Of a DNA stretch of 64,000 nt, positions 32,139 through 40,862 are shown piece after piece. Each line of letters starts with the position of its first letter. The stretch's first letter is position 1. The notes beneath the pieces are model-generated. The model was not told the DNA's origin and did not search any database. It saw only the letters and a program-made list of their open reading frames with translations. This stretch comes from Paenibacillus campinasensis (GTDB taxonomy: Bacteria > Bacillota > Bacilli > Paenibacillales > Paenibacillaceae): NCBI RefSeq assembly GCF_002272015.1, contig NZ_NPBY01000049.1:62001-126000 (forward strand), in the 5' to 3' direction. The position numbers were made by a program, and so were the translations under genes.

Positions 32139-33770
32139 TTAAAACTGATGTGCAGCTTGCTCTCCGCGAGCCGTAACCTTCCAGCTGCTGACCGGTGAAG
32201 CTGACAGTTTCGGATTTCGTCTGATATAGTCCTGAACCAGCTCGGCCATTTCGGTTGCGAGCTCCAGCCGGACAGGCTTCCCTACATACATCGAATAGTC
32301 CCCGCCCCCAGCGGCGCGATAGTTGTTCATGACAACGGCATAGGTCGCTTCCATATCCAGCGGGATGCCGCCGCGCTCCAGCTTCACTACCCGGCTGCCT
32401 GGCGTTCTTCCGATATCGAGCACATACTCGATCCCCGCCCACATATCGTAATTGAAATGCTGCGGCTTTGGCGTGGTAAATGCCGGGTTTACCCTTATAG
32501 CGCCATCTTCGCTCAGCTGAAAATAAAGTGCGGTTTGCTCCAGGGCATCGCGGATGTCTTGCCCTTTCAGCTCCAGCACCGTCAATGTGTTGGGATAGAT
32601 GAAATTGGACAGCACGTCGCGTACGGTTATTTCCCCTTTGAAGCCCGGGGAGCTTTCGCTTAGCAGTGCCGTGCAGGATATTTCTGCACCTGTTGCCTCC
32701 ATCTGAACCTGATGAACCAGATCGATAAAGGGATGAGCGGCCAGGCGGAGTTCATAGGCACTGGCTATGGAAAGGTCAGCCTCGGTGTGGCCGATCGGCT
32801 GATCCAGCCACTGCTGGGTGCTGTGCTCCAGCTCGTCGGTCAGCCTCATGATCATGGGATCCGGTGGCAATTGCTTCTCTGGGAACAGGAGACGGGCCTG
32901 TTTCTGCCGAATTCGCCACTTGCCGCCGGGCAGCTGTTCCAGCTCGACAGAGACATGGCCTGCCGCCGTTCCTCCGGAACCGGGCTGTACAACCGTAACA
33001 CCGTCAATCTCTTCGGCCAGCAGCCGGTGCTGGTGACCGGTGAGCAGCACATCGATTCCCCTGACATCCCGAGCCATGGCATATGCCTGATTTTCTCCCG
33101 TCAGCCGCTCCGTCGGCTCGCCGTTGACAGGATCACACTCCAGCCCGCCATGATAGCAGACGATTAGGAGGTCCGGATTCTCCTGCTCACGAATCCGCTC
33201 TACCCAGATTTGAACCGTTTCCAGCGCGTCCTTAAAGGCCAAGCCTTCAATGTGATCCGGCTGCTCCCAGTTCGGAATGTAGTGGGTGGTGACGCCAAGC
33301 AAGGCAACCTTGATACCAGGGGGCAGTTCCTTAATGAGATAAGGGGGGCCAAAAGCGGGTTCACCGGTGGCTGTTTCCACAATATTGGCTGACAGCCAGG
33401 GGAAGCGGGAGCTTAGGACAGCCTTGCGCAGCAGGGCTTGTCCATAATTGAACTCATGATTGCCGATGACCGCCGCGTCGTAGGCCAACTCGTTCAGGGC
33501 AAGGATGCACGGGTGACTGAATTCGCCCTGGCTGGCAGCGCTCGCCGCGGCAAGTGCCGCCAGCGGTGAGCCCTGGATCAGATCTCCGTTGTCAATGAGC
33601 AGCAGCTCTGGGGATTGTTCTCGCAGCGCCCTGATCCGGGACGCCAGCATGGCCAGACCTGTGGAGACAGGCTTGTTGGTGCTGTAATTAACGGGACGAA
33701 TGGCACCGTGAAGATCGCTGGTTACCACGATGTCGCATGTGAAACGACGGGGTTGCTCTTGAATGGTCAT
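32139..33770 (-). CDS. Bifunctional metallophosphatase/5'-nucleotidase (YunD-like)
   Basis: 543 residues. The N-terminal calcineurin-type phosphoesterase domain carries all metal motifs: TSDLHG, IDNGDLIQG, GNHEFNYG, a His in VCYHGG and GHQHR. The C-terminal 5'-nucleotidase substrate domain (about 330-520) includes NPAFTTPK and YAVVMNNYRAAGGGDY. Members hydrolyse nucleoside monophosphates, 2',3'-cyclic nucleotides or related phosphodiesters. Unlike most of the family it has no signal peptide, so it acts in the cytoplasm like B. subtilis YunD. It is transcribed away from a phosphonate-type importer with a shared intergenic region of about 180 bases, suggesting a joint role in phosphorus supply. 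Confidence 0.9.
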   Translation of the reverse strand: MTIQEQPRRFTCDIVVTSDLHGAIRPVNYSTNKPVSTGLAMLASRIRALREQSPELLLIDNGDLIQGSPLAALAAASAASQGEFSHPCILALNELAYDAAVIGNHEFNYGQALLRKAVLSSRFPWLSANIVETATGEPAFGPPYLIKELPPGIKVALLGVTTHYIPNWEQPDHIEGLAFKDALETVQIWVERIREQENPDLLIVCYHGGLECDPVNGEPTERLTGENQAYAMARDVRGIDVLLTGHQHRLLAEEIDGVTVVQPGSGGTAAGHVSVELEQLPGGKWRIRQKQARLLFPEKQLPPDPMIMRLTDELEHSTQQWLDQPIGHTEADLSIASAYELRLAAHPFIDLVHQVQMEATGAEISCTALLSESSPGFKGEITVRDVLSNFIYPNTLTVLELKGQDIRDALEQTALYFQLSEDGAIRVNPAFTTPKPQHFNYDMWAGIEYVLDIGRTPGSRVVKLERGGIPLDMEATYAVVMNNYRAAGGGDYSMYVGKPVRLELATEMAELVQDYIRRNPKLSASPVSSWKVTARGEQAAHQF

Positions 33771-33852
33771 TCTCGCAGCTCCTTATTTGCGAATTCAGTA
33801 TGCTGAAGCTATTCTAGCAGATTGCGTCTGAACTGACAGCATGTCCTATAAT

Positions 33853-33891
33853 TTTACATAATTATGATTTTTGTTTCACATTCCGTAAATA
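33853..33891. promoter_or_regulatory. PhoP-box-like repeats between nucleotidase and phnD
   Basis: Hexamers TTTACA (33853), ATGATT (33864), TTCACA (33875) and TAAATA (33886) occur at exact 11-base steps, the spacing of PhoP boxes (TT-A/C-A-x-A with 5-base gaps). The first and third are good matches, the second and fourth poor. Position between two phosphorus-related genes supports the idea. Confidence 0.35.
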
Positions 33892-33947
33892 AATGGAACT
33901 TATAGTAGACGAGTAATAAAAAATAGAACTCATTTGGAGGGTTTAGA

Positions 33948-34943
33948 TTGAAGAAGTCTGTATTGTTTTTACCTTTGTTGCTCATGGTACTGCTCGTGAG
34001 TGCATGCGGCGGTAACAACACATCCACAGGTGCGACAGACACTGGGAGCACGAGCAACGGTTCAGCGTCCGAACCAGCCAGCACTCCTGCGGAAACCGAA
34101 GCGGAAGCCCCGGTTGGCTATGTTCCGACTGAACTGACGGTTCAATTCGTTCCATCCCAAAATGCCGACACGCTGGAAGCGAAAGCAAAGCCGTTGGAGA
34201 AATTGCTCGGGGATCGCCTGAACATTCCGGTAAAGGTCAGCGTATCGACAGACTATAACACGATCATTGAAGCGATGGCCTCCAAGCAGGTTGACGTAGG
34301 TTTCCTGCCGCCAACGGCTTATGTGCTGGCTAAAGAGAAGGGCGCTGCAGAAGTGATTTTGCAGGCTCAGCGCTATGGTGTTGACGATGCCACGGGAGCC
34401 CCGACAGAAGAACTTGTAGATTCTTATAAATCGATGCTGATTGTGAAGAAGGATTCGCCAATTCAGTCGCCAGCCGATCTGAAAGGGAAGAAGATTGCTT
34501 ACCAGAACGTAACCTCTTCTGCCGGATATGTATGGCCAGCTGCGCTGCTGATGGACAACGGTCTGGACCCGCTGCAGGATGTAACGCCGGTAACGGTAAA
34601 AGGGCATGACCAAGGCGTAATCGCCGTTCTGAACGGTGATGTGGATGCAGCCGCGATCTTCCAGGATGCGCGCAACACGGTCGTCAAGGACTACGCGTCG
34701 GTATTTGAGGATACACGGGTACTGGCATTTACGGAGCCGATTCCGAATGACACGATCTCCGTGCGCACAGATATGAATCCGGAATGGTCGGAGAAAATTA
34801 CGCAGGCCTTTATCGACATCGGCAACGATCCTGAAGGCCGCAGCATTATCCAGGACATCTACACCCACGAAGGCTATGTCAAGTCCGATGACAGCAACTT
34901 CGAAATTGTCCGTGAATACAACAACAAAGTAAAAACGGAATAG
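33948..34943 (+). CDS. phnD: Phosphonate-type ABC transporter substrate-binding lipoprotein
   Basis: 331 residues. Signal peptide with lipobox LLVSACGG (Cys near residue 20), then a low-complexity Ser/Thr/Ala/Glu linker to about residue 60. The PhnD/PtxB-type binding domain follows, with LTVQFVPSQNADTL, the VDVGFLPPTAYVLA hinge and KKIAYQNVTSSAGYVWP near the ligand pocket. Homologues bind phosphonates, phosphite or methylphosphonate and deliver them to PhnE. TTG start with GGAGG 7 bases upstream. First gene of the phnDCEE unit. The ligand cannot be told from motifs; no C-P lyase or phosphonatase gene follows. Confidence 0.93.
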   Translation: MKKSVLFLPLLLMVLLVSACGGNNTSTGATDTGSTSNGSASEPASTPAETEAEAPVGYVPTELTVQFVPSQNADTLEAKAKPLEKLLGDRLNIPVKVSVSTDYNTIIEAMASKQVDVGFLPPTAYVLAKEKGAAEVILQAQRYGVDDATGAPTEELVDSYKSMLIVKKDSPIQSPADLKGKKIAYQNVTSSAGYVWPAALLMDNGLDPLQDVTPVTVKGHDQGVIAVLNGDVDAAAIFQDARNTVVKDYASVFEDTRVLAFTEPIPNDTISVRTDMNPEWSEKITQAFIDIGNDPEGRSIIQDIYTHEGYVKSDDSNFEIVREYNNKVKTE

Positions 34944-34976
34944 CGGTCATTCGCCGCAGCAGGTATAAGGACAGCG

Positions 34977-35017
34977 GACAAGCCGGTTCAGCGTCAAACG
35001 CGCTGTACTGGCTTGTC
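34977..35017 (+). terminator. Hairpin between phnD and phnC
   Basis: GACAAGCC pairs with GGCTTGTC, with an inner GCG-rich stem. The following sequence is T/C-rich but not a true T tract. It probably acts as an intra-operon attenuator or mRNA stabiliser that keeps phnD levels above the transporter genes. Confidence 0.5.
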
Positions 35018-35094
35018 TCATTCTATTTCTCTGTTCGTTCTGTCCGCTTGCTGACGGCAAGTTTCTTATTATTTTTGGAAAGAAGGAGTTAATC

Positions 35095-35871
35095 ATGATC
35101 GAGCTGCACAATGTATCCAAGGTGTATCCGAACAACACCAAAGGCTTGAATAATATTAATCTGAGGTTCGATAAGGGAGAGTTTGTAGCTGTGGTGGGGT
35201 TGTCGGGAGCGGGCAAATCGACGCTGCTGCGATCCATTAACCGACTTCACGATATAAGCGAAGGCGAAATCCTGATCGAAGGGAAATCGATTACGGCCGC
35301 CAAGGGCAAGGCGCTGCGGCTGATTCGACGCGACATCGGGATGATCTTCCAAAGCTTCAACCTCGTCAAGCGATCCAGCGTACTGCGCAATGTGCTGGCC
35401 GGGCGGGTCGGCTATCATTCAACACTGCGCACACTGCTTGGCAGATTTCCGAAGTCTGACATCGAGCTGGCGTTTGAAGCGCTGGAGCGGGTCAACATTT
35501 CAGAAAAGGCTTATACCCGTGCGGATCAGCTCTCGGGCGGACAGCAGCAGCGTGTGGCCATTGCGCGCGTGCTAGCGCAAGAGGCAAAAATCATTCTGGC
35601 CGACGAGCCGGTCGCTTCCCTTGATCCGCTAACGACCAAGCAGGTTATGGATGACTTGAAGCGGATTAACAGTGAGCTCGGCATTACAATGATTGTGAAT
35701 CTTCATTTTATTGATCTGGCGCGGGAATATGCGACGAGAATTGTAGGGCTGCGCGCAGGTGAAGTGGTGTTTGACGGGCCGGTCTCCGAGGCGACGGACG
35801 AGCGGTTTGCTGAAATCTATGGCCGGCCGATCCAGCAGGATGAGCTGTTGGGGGAAGTGACGACAGCATGA
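35095..35871 (+). CDS. phnC: Phosphonate-type ABC transporter ATP-binding protein
   Basis: 258 residues. Walker [11 protein letters not shown]-loop in [21 protein letters not shown], signature [17 protein letters not shown], Walker [13 protein letters not shown] and the H-loop in NLHFIDLA. The stretch between Q-loop and signature ([20 protein letters not shown]) is typical of PhnC. It powers uptake by the PhnE permeases. ATG start after AGAAGGAG. The stop overlaps the next start by 4 bases (ATGA), so translation is coupled. Confidence 0.95.
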   Translation: MIELHNVSKVYPNNTKGLNNINLRFDKGEFVAVVGLSGAGKSTLLRSINRLHDISEGEILIEGKSITAAKGKALRLIRRDIGMIFQSFNLVKRSSVLRNVLAGRVGYHSTLRTLLGRFPKSDIELAFEALERVNISEKAYTRADQLSGGQQQRVAIARVLAQEAKIILADEPVASLDPLTTKQVMDDLKRINSELGITMIVNLHFIDLAREYATRIVGLRAGEVVFDGPVSEATDERFAEIYGRPIQQDELLGEVTTA

Positions 35872-36677
35872 AAACACCTCTTCCTACGTCAGCCAAGTCC
35901 GCGATACACCCTTCCAAGCCGCCGACTCGAATGAAGCACGGGCTGACCGCCGTGATTATTCTGGTGCTCATCTGGGCAAGTGCCGTCCAGACGGAGGCGA
36001 GCTTCAGCAAGCTGGTGATCGGACTGCCCAACATGCTGGACCTGCTCCGGGATATGTTTCCTCCGCGCTGGAGTTATTTTAAGAACATCACAAACGGCAT
36101 GCTGGAGACAATCCGAATGGCTTTGATCGGCACGACGATTGGCGGACTGCTGGCGATTCCGGTAGCGGTTCTGTGTGCGGGCAATTTAATGCCCAGCCGG
36201 TGGATCTATTTTCCAGCGAGATTCGTGCTCAATCTTGTCCGGACGATTCCGGATTTGCTGCTGGCCGCGTTATTCGTAGCCGTATTTGGCCTCGGGCCGG
36301 TTCCCGGCATTCTGGCATTGGCGGTCTTCTCGGTCGGGCTGATTGCCAAGCTGACCTATGAGTCGCTGGAAACGATAGACAAGGGGCCGCTCGAAGCGAT
36401 GCGATCGGTGGGGGCAACCGGCACCCAGCTGATCATCTTTGGCGTTGTGCCGCAGGTAGCTGCCCAGTTTACGTCGTATGTGCTGTATTGCTTTGAAATC
36501 AATGTGCGTGCAGCCGCTATCCTGGGCCTTGTCGGTGCCGGAGGGATCGGGCTGTATTATGAGGCGACCCTGGGCTTTCTGGAATATGACAAGACCAGTG
36601 TCATTATTCTGTTCACGCTTGCGATTGTGTTGGTGATCGACTATGTAAGCATGAAGCTGCGGGAGAAATTATTATGA
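35868..36677 (+). CDS. phnE: Phosphonate-type ABC transporter permease 1
   Basis: 269 residues with a cytoplasmic N terminus and about six membrane helices. The conserved EAA loop is seen in [25 protein letters not shown]. The [20 protein letters not shown] motif near the C terminus marks PhnE-type permeases. It overlaps phnC and the second permease by 4 bases each, and likely pairs with the latter as a heterodimer in the membrane. Confidence 0.93.
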   Translation: MKTPLPTSAKSAIHPSKPPTRMKHGLTAVIILVLIWASAVQTEASFSKLVIGLPNMLDLLRDMFPPRWSYFKNITNGMLETIRMALIGTTIGGLLAIPVAVLCAGNLMPSRWIYFPARFVLNLVRTIPDLLLAALFVAVFGLGPVPGILALAVFSVGLIAKLTYESLETIDKGPLEAMRSVGATGTQLIIFGVVPQVAAQFTSYVLYCFEINVRAAAILGLVGAGGIGLYYEATLGFLEYDKTSVIILFTLAIVLVIDYVSMKLREKLL

Positions 36678-37477
36678 TGAAAAATGGGACAACTGTCATC
36701 CGCAAACCGCGGAAAAATCCATATCGTTGGCTGATTTATATCGCGCTCGTGCTGTTGTACGTGTGGGCGTTCTCCGGAGTTCCGTTTACGGGGTTCAAGG
36801 AAACAGCCGGACAAATTATGCGGTCGATTGTTGCAGGCATCTTCTCGCCTGACTGGAATTATGTGTATCTCCCGGAGGGGGAGGATCTGCTGCGCGGATT
36901 GATGGACACGCTGGCCATCTCGATTCTGGGGACAGTGATTTCGGCTGTGATCTGCATTCCGTTTGCCTTCTGGGCTGCGCGCAACATAAGCCGGTTTCGC
37001 TTCATCTCCGGTTCCGGTAAAATGGTGCTCAGCTTCATCCGTACCTTTCCAGAAATTATCATGGCGTTGCTCTTTATCAAAGCGGTTGGCCCTGGCTCCT
37101 TCGCCGGTGTGCTTGCACTCGGCTTGAACTCGATCGGCATGCTGGGCAAGCTGTATGCCGACGAGGTGGAAGCGATTGACCCCGGGCCGTCCGAGGCGCT
37201 GATGGCATCGGGAGCGAATCGGCTTCAGCAGCTATGGTATGCGGTCGTGCCGCAGGTGCTGCCCGGCTTCCTGAATTATACACTGTACCGCTTTGAAATC
37301 AATGTGCGCTCAGCTACCATTCTGGGAGTTATCGGTGCTGGCGGTATCGGCACGCCGCTGATCTTTGCGCTCAGTACGCGAAACTGGCCGCGCGTTGGCA
37401 TCATTCTGCTTGGTATCATTGTCATGATTACGATAATTGATCTCATTTCCGGTTATATTCGCAAGAAGCTTGTATAA
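36674..37477 (+). CDS. phnE: Phosphonate-type ABC transporter permease 2
   Basis: 267 residues, a paralogue of the preceding permease. It has the EAA loop GPSEALMASGANRLQQLWYAVVPQV and FEINVRSATILGVIGAGGIGTPL. Two successive phnE genes are common in this transporter type. The gene ends the operon; a hairpin with TTTT follows at 37562. No enzyme for phosphonate, phosphite or arsenate metabolism is linked, so cargo degradation must be encoded elsewhere. Confidence 0.93.
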   Translation: MMKNGTTVIRKPRKNPYRWLIYIALVLLYVWAFSGVPFTGFKETAGQIMRSIVAGIFSPDWNYVYLPEGEDLLRGLMDTLAISILGTVISAVICIPFAFWAARNISRFRFISGSGKMVLSFIRTFPEIIMALLFIKAVGPGSFAGVLALGLNSIGMLGKLYADEVEAIDPGPSEALMASGANRLQQLWYAVVPQVLPGFLNYTLYRFEINVRSATILGVIGAGGIGTPLIFALSTRNWPRVGIILLGIIVMITIIDLISGYIRKKLV

Positions 37478-37561
37478 GCGGAGGCAGGCTTATCGCTTGA
37501 TCATTCCAAGCTTCCGGACCAAGGGTCAGGGAGGCTGTATGTAATGTTATACAGAATGACC

Positions 37562-37608
37562 AAAGGTCGAAGACATGGCTGCAGTGCGAGCCTGGCTTCG
37601 ACCTTTTA
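37562..37608 (+). terminator. Terminator of the phnDCEE operon
   Basis: An 11-bp perfect stem AAAGGTCGAAG/CTTCGACCTTT with a 23-base loop ends in TTTT. Confidence 0.65.
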
Positions 37609-37697
37609 GGTTGTGTGGATTTATTAACGGATAGGGGATGGAATGGTTACTATTTGCTTGTACAGGGTGACGATAAGACGATAAGTCAAGTCAGATG

Positions 37698-39920
37698 TTA
37701 ACTGGCCAGATCCCACTCCAGCTCTTCCGGCGAGCTGTGAAGCGTCGATGGCTGTGCCAGTGCAAAATCGGCCAGATCCCGCGGTTTCAGCTGGTATGTG
37801 TTTCTGAAGATCGATGACACGCCAGTAATGCTGACTTGCTGCCCTTCCCGGTAAGGGAAGGAGGATTGCGACAGACCGGTGCGAGCATCGACGCGAACGA
37901 GCGTTACAGCCCCGTCAGCTGCGACGGCATTGAATTCAAACGAGCCTGCGGGCGCTGCACTTTGAATGTTGCGGATGGTCACATTTTGAAGCTGAACAAG
38001 CTGGCCCTGATTTTGCTCGTGAATGGAAGTTACCCGTACCGGTGCAGGGAGGGAGGCGCTCCCGTTTTTCTCAATCGAGATCAGGTCAGTCAGCTCGAGC
38101 TCCGAGTTGTACAGTGTAGTCGGCGCCGTAATTTTCACGCGGTCTCCTTGGTTGAACCCGGTTGCGTTTTGAAATACGTAGATGCCGGCCGTTTGGTCCT
38201 GAATGTAGAAGCCTTGTCCGCCGAAGCTGCCCGGCTTGGTCGTAATGACACCCTCTACAGTCACGGTGGAGCCGACAGCGCGGCTGCGCGCTTCAGCGAT
38301 GGATAGCAGGGAAGGAACCGGATTCTCAAGGCCTGGAAGCGGCTCGGCCGGCACGTTCGCGATCGTTACCGACTGTGTAATCAGATTGTTGCCGTTCAGC
38401 CGCAGGCGAAGATTCGCTGCACCATTCGTTCCAGGGCGGATGCGTACGGTCAGATCCGTGTATGCTCGTCCGCTGCTGTCGGAGGTCAGGCTGAATGGGG
38501 CGCTGTAGCCATAGGATGTCGGCCAGCTGCCGTTTGCATTTTGTACCATCGCCACCTGCGTGCCTCCGGTAAGGTAAATCCCGGCTGTGAATCCGGATAC
38601 CGTTGTATTTGGCGGCATACGCTCTGCCACGACACGAATTTGGAAATCGGCTGCGTTTGGAAGCACATTTTGCTTCACGAAGTCGTAAGTAACGACGGGT
38701 GGTGCTTCGGGACCGCCATAGGAGCCCGGTTTGAAGGTAGAACGATCATACCATTTATAGCCTGCAGCCGGTGCAGACCAAGGTTCAGGCTGCGGTTCGG
38801 TCGAAGCGGAAGGAATCTCGAACGGATGCAGAGCGGTCACTGGATCAAGCTCCAGTCCGTTGACATCGGCCAGGCTCGTGTAGTTCTCTTTCTCAGAGAG
38901 CCAGTTGATCAGATTGACGAGGAGAACAGCATCATCCGCTTCCTTGAATCCGTCATACGTCGTTTTCCGAGCGCCGTTTTCTTCGCGCAAGTATTTCGGT
39001 GTAGCATCTTCCACTGGCGAGGAATCGCCGATAAATGCCGCTTTACCCGCACCTACCTTGGCAATGGCGACATAAGGGCCTTCGGCGAAGCCGCCTCCGT
39101 TGTACACCCCTTGATCGACTGCGTTAGGCCAGGCCGCTTGGGTTTGAGGCAGATAAACGATGCCTTTGGCTTTGGTTGGATCGGTAATCGCCAAGGTAGA
39201 ACCGGCATGCATGGCTACAGCCGATACCCCTTGCGTGATGCCAAACGATTGGCTAGGGGATACAATCTGATTGGCCGTCACGTCGCCAAGCGCGTTATAG
39301 CGGAAGCGGACGCCAAAATTATCCGACAGCCAGTCCGAGCTGACAACGCCCTGCATCGCCTCGGAATTGCGCTCCTCAAGGCTCATGCCTTTCGTCGGAT
39401 TATCCCATGCACCGCGGCGGTAACCGTTCATCGACTCGGATCCGTCCCAGCGGTTTTTGTTGCGGTCGGCATTGTAATGGTCGCCGATAAAGAAGATGCT
39501 GCCGCCTTCCTGAACATAACGCACCATCGCCGCCTGTTCGGAAGCTTTGAAAGGAATGTTCGGCTCGGCAATAACAAAGACGTCGTAATCTTTCAAGTCA
39601 TCATACGTAAAGGGAGTTAGCTTTCGCAGTTCTTTTACATAAAACCCGTCGTTTGCAAGAGCATGTCCAAAGTCGGAAAATCCGCCATCAATGACCCAGT
39701 CTGCAGCCCCGGCGGTTTGAGCATGCGTGTTGTCGAATAGCACCTTCTTGCCTGCGTTGTGATTCACAACCTTGGCTTCGATATACGGTGCCGGGTCGCT
39801 AGGCCCTTCGGCATGAATCTGCTCCAGGCTGTCCCATAGCAGGCTTGCTTGAAGCGGCAAAGCTAACGAAAATGCGAGAACAAGCTTCAACCATTTTGAC
39901 TTGATCCATGTCATACTCAC
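37698..39920 (-). CDS. Large secreted protein with GATase-like and OB-fold domains
   Basis: 740 residues from a GTG start (GGGAGGG 9 bases upstream). A signal peptide (about 1-33, WLKLVLAFSLALPLQAS) directs export. Residues about 45-350 resemble a class I glutamine-amidotransferase-like or DUF4350 fold (VLFDNTHAQTAGAADWVIDG, DYDVFVIAEPN, VRYVQEGGSIFFIGDHYNAD). Residues about 410-530 form a beta-rich domain. Residues about 540-720 carry OB-fold segments of the YhcR/nuclease-associated type (VTVEGVITTKPGSFGGQGFYIQD, KITAPTTLYNSELEL). Such OB modules accompany secreted nucleases, but no nuclease catalytic domain is visible. Function unknown; perhaps extracellular nucleic acid or glycan binding. 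Monocistronic. Confidence 0.85.
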   Translation of the reverse strand: MSMTWIKSKWLKLVLAFSLALPLQASLLWDSLEQIHAEGPSDPAPYIEAKVVNHNAGKKVLFDNTHAQTAGAADWVIDGGFSDFGHALANDGFYVKELRKLTPFTYDDLKDYDVFVIAEPNIPFKASEQAAMVRYVQEGGSIFFIGDHYNADRNKNRWDGSESMNGYRRGAWDNPTKGMSLEERNSEAMQGVVSSDWLSDNFGVRFRYNALGDVTANQIVSPSQSFGITQGVSAVAMHAGSTLAITDPTKAKGIVYLPQTQAAWPNAVDQGVYNGGGFAEGPYVAIAKVGAGKAAFIGDSSPVEDATPKYLREENGARKTTYDGFKEADDAVLLVNLINWLSEKENYTSLADVNGLELDPVTALHPFEIPSASTEPQPEPWSAPAAGYKWYDRSTFKPGSYGGPEAPPVVTYDFVKQNVLPNAADFQIRVVAERMPPNTTVSGFTAGIYLTGGTQVAMVQNANGSWPTSYGYSAPFSLTSDSSGRAYTDLTVRIRPGTNGAANLRLRLNGNNLITQSVTIANVPAEPLPGLENPVPSLLSIAEARSRAVGSTVTVEGVITTKPGSFGGQGFYIQDQTAGIYVFQNATGFNQGDRVKITAPTTLYNSELELTDLISIEKNGSASLPAPVRVTSIHEQNQGQLVQLQNVTIRNIQSAAPAGSFEFNAVAADGAVTLVRVDARTGLSQSSFPYREGQQVSITGVSSIFRNTYQLKPRDLADFALAQPSTLHSSPEELEWDLAS

Positions 39921-40045
39921 GGATGATATCCCTCCCACTTCAAATGAATTCGTCTTTCGAACTCATTCTAGCAATTGAATATCGATTTAAATTCCATATA
40001 TATGTAAATTTTGGAGGGAGAATTGTAAAAAATAACAGAAAGAGG

Positions 40046-40084
40046 AACGGGAGCCGACGCCTGGTTTAGGCATGGGCCCCCGTT
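40046..40084 (-). terminator. Terminator of the DUF2062 gene
   Basis: On the minus strand AACGGGGGCCC...GGCTCCCGTT forms a hairpin that includes the stop codon region. T-rich sequence follows. Confidence 0.5.
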
Positions 40085-40605
40085 TTGCGGGATGTTGATG
40101 TTCTCAGCTTCTTCAACAGCGGTTTCTGGATCCGCGGGAAGATGATGCGCAGCAGCAAGTAAATCAAGAAAGTAAAGATGATGCTGTTCACGATGGAGCC
40201 GATCGCAAAGTTCAGGCCCATATGGCCGAATTTACCAACATAGTCCGTCTCGACCGTGTACTCCGTATAGTCCGTTTCGGGAACGGGAGCCGAGATCGCT
40301 TCGTGAATTTCAAACGTTTCGGGTGAAGATCCGAGCAGATGAATCAGTACGCCCATTCGGTAATTCAGATAGAACAAGGCCGGCCAAATAAAGGATCCGA
40401 GAGATGCAGCGAGAATGGCAGCCGGAATATTGCCGCGAAAGACGCGGGTTAACACCATGGACAACACCATGCCGATTCCGAACGTAGGATACCAGCATGG
40501 GAAGAAGCCCCAAGCAAAGCCGATTGCGATACGATGGTTGCTGTTTTTCATACGAAGCAGTCTGAGGATGTAATACTTCAGTTGTCGGCTGTATTTGCGG
40601 TACAA
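40066..40605 (-). CDS. DUF2062 membrane protein
   Basis: 179 residues from a TTG start with GGGAGG 7 bases upstream. The DUF2062 pattern is clear: a basic amphipathic N terminus, then HRIAIGFAWGFFPCWYPTFG, the AAILAASLGSFIWPALFYLNY region, and a C-terminal helix pair with a basic tail. Two to four membrane segments are predicted. The family is widespread in bacteria; its role is not established. It is divergent from the fructose operon and probably unrelated to it. Confidence 0.85.
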   Translation of the reverse strand: MYRKYSRQLKYYILRLLRMKNSNHRIAIGFAWGFFPCWYPTFGIGMVLSMVLTRVFRGNIPAAILAASLGSFIWPALFYLNYRMGVLIHLLGSSPETFEIHEAISAPVPETDYTEYTVETDYVGKFGHMGLNFAIGSIVNSIIFTFLIYLLLRIIFPRIQKPLLKKLRTSTSRKTGAHA

Positions 40606-40727
40606 AGTGTAGCCTCCCGGAAAATAATATAGAAGCAAATCCTTATAGTATTTATTATATACGATTTCATGTTCAAGCTTCCGTCATTATACCGCTAACG
40701 ATGTCGAATGAACAGAGATTTTGAATC

Positions 40728-40741
40728 GTTAAGCGCTTTCT
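40728..40741 (+). promoter_or_regulatory. cre-like catabolite control site upstream of fruR
   Basis: GTTAAGCGCTTTCT keeps the cre core (AA-N-CG-N-T-N-N-C) but deviates at the outer TG and final A. It lies about 85 bases upstream of the fruR -35. Carbon catabolite control of a fructose operon by CcpA is plausible. Confidence 0.4.
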
Positions 40742-40780
40742 GAAATCTATGTTTTTGTAAGTTGACGTCGTGGACATTTT

Positions 40781-40841
40781 TGAATGATTGTGAATGATTA
40801 TGAAATAATATGATTGTTTTTTGCGGGTTTTATGGTACGAT
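40781..40841 (+). promoter_or_regulatory. fruR promoter with tandem 10-bp repeats (putative FruR operator)
   Basis: TGAATGATTG, TGAATGATTA, TGAAATAATA and TGATTGTTTT follow each other at 10-base steps (40781-40820), on one face of the helix. They run into TTGTTT (40814), which with TACGAT (40836) makes a promoter with a 16-base spacer. DeoR-family regulators often bind such direct repeats, so this is the likely autoregulatory site. Confidence 0.5.
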
Positions 40842-40862
40842 AGAAATCGGAGGGGGATTCAA

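Noticed and set aside
37542..37607. Short frame over the terminator after the second phnE gene
   Set aside because: It coincides with the hairpin arms; its stop is in the T tract, so the frame is a by-product of the terminator.
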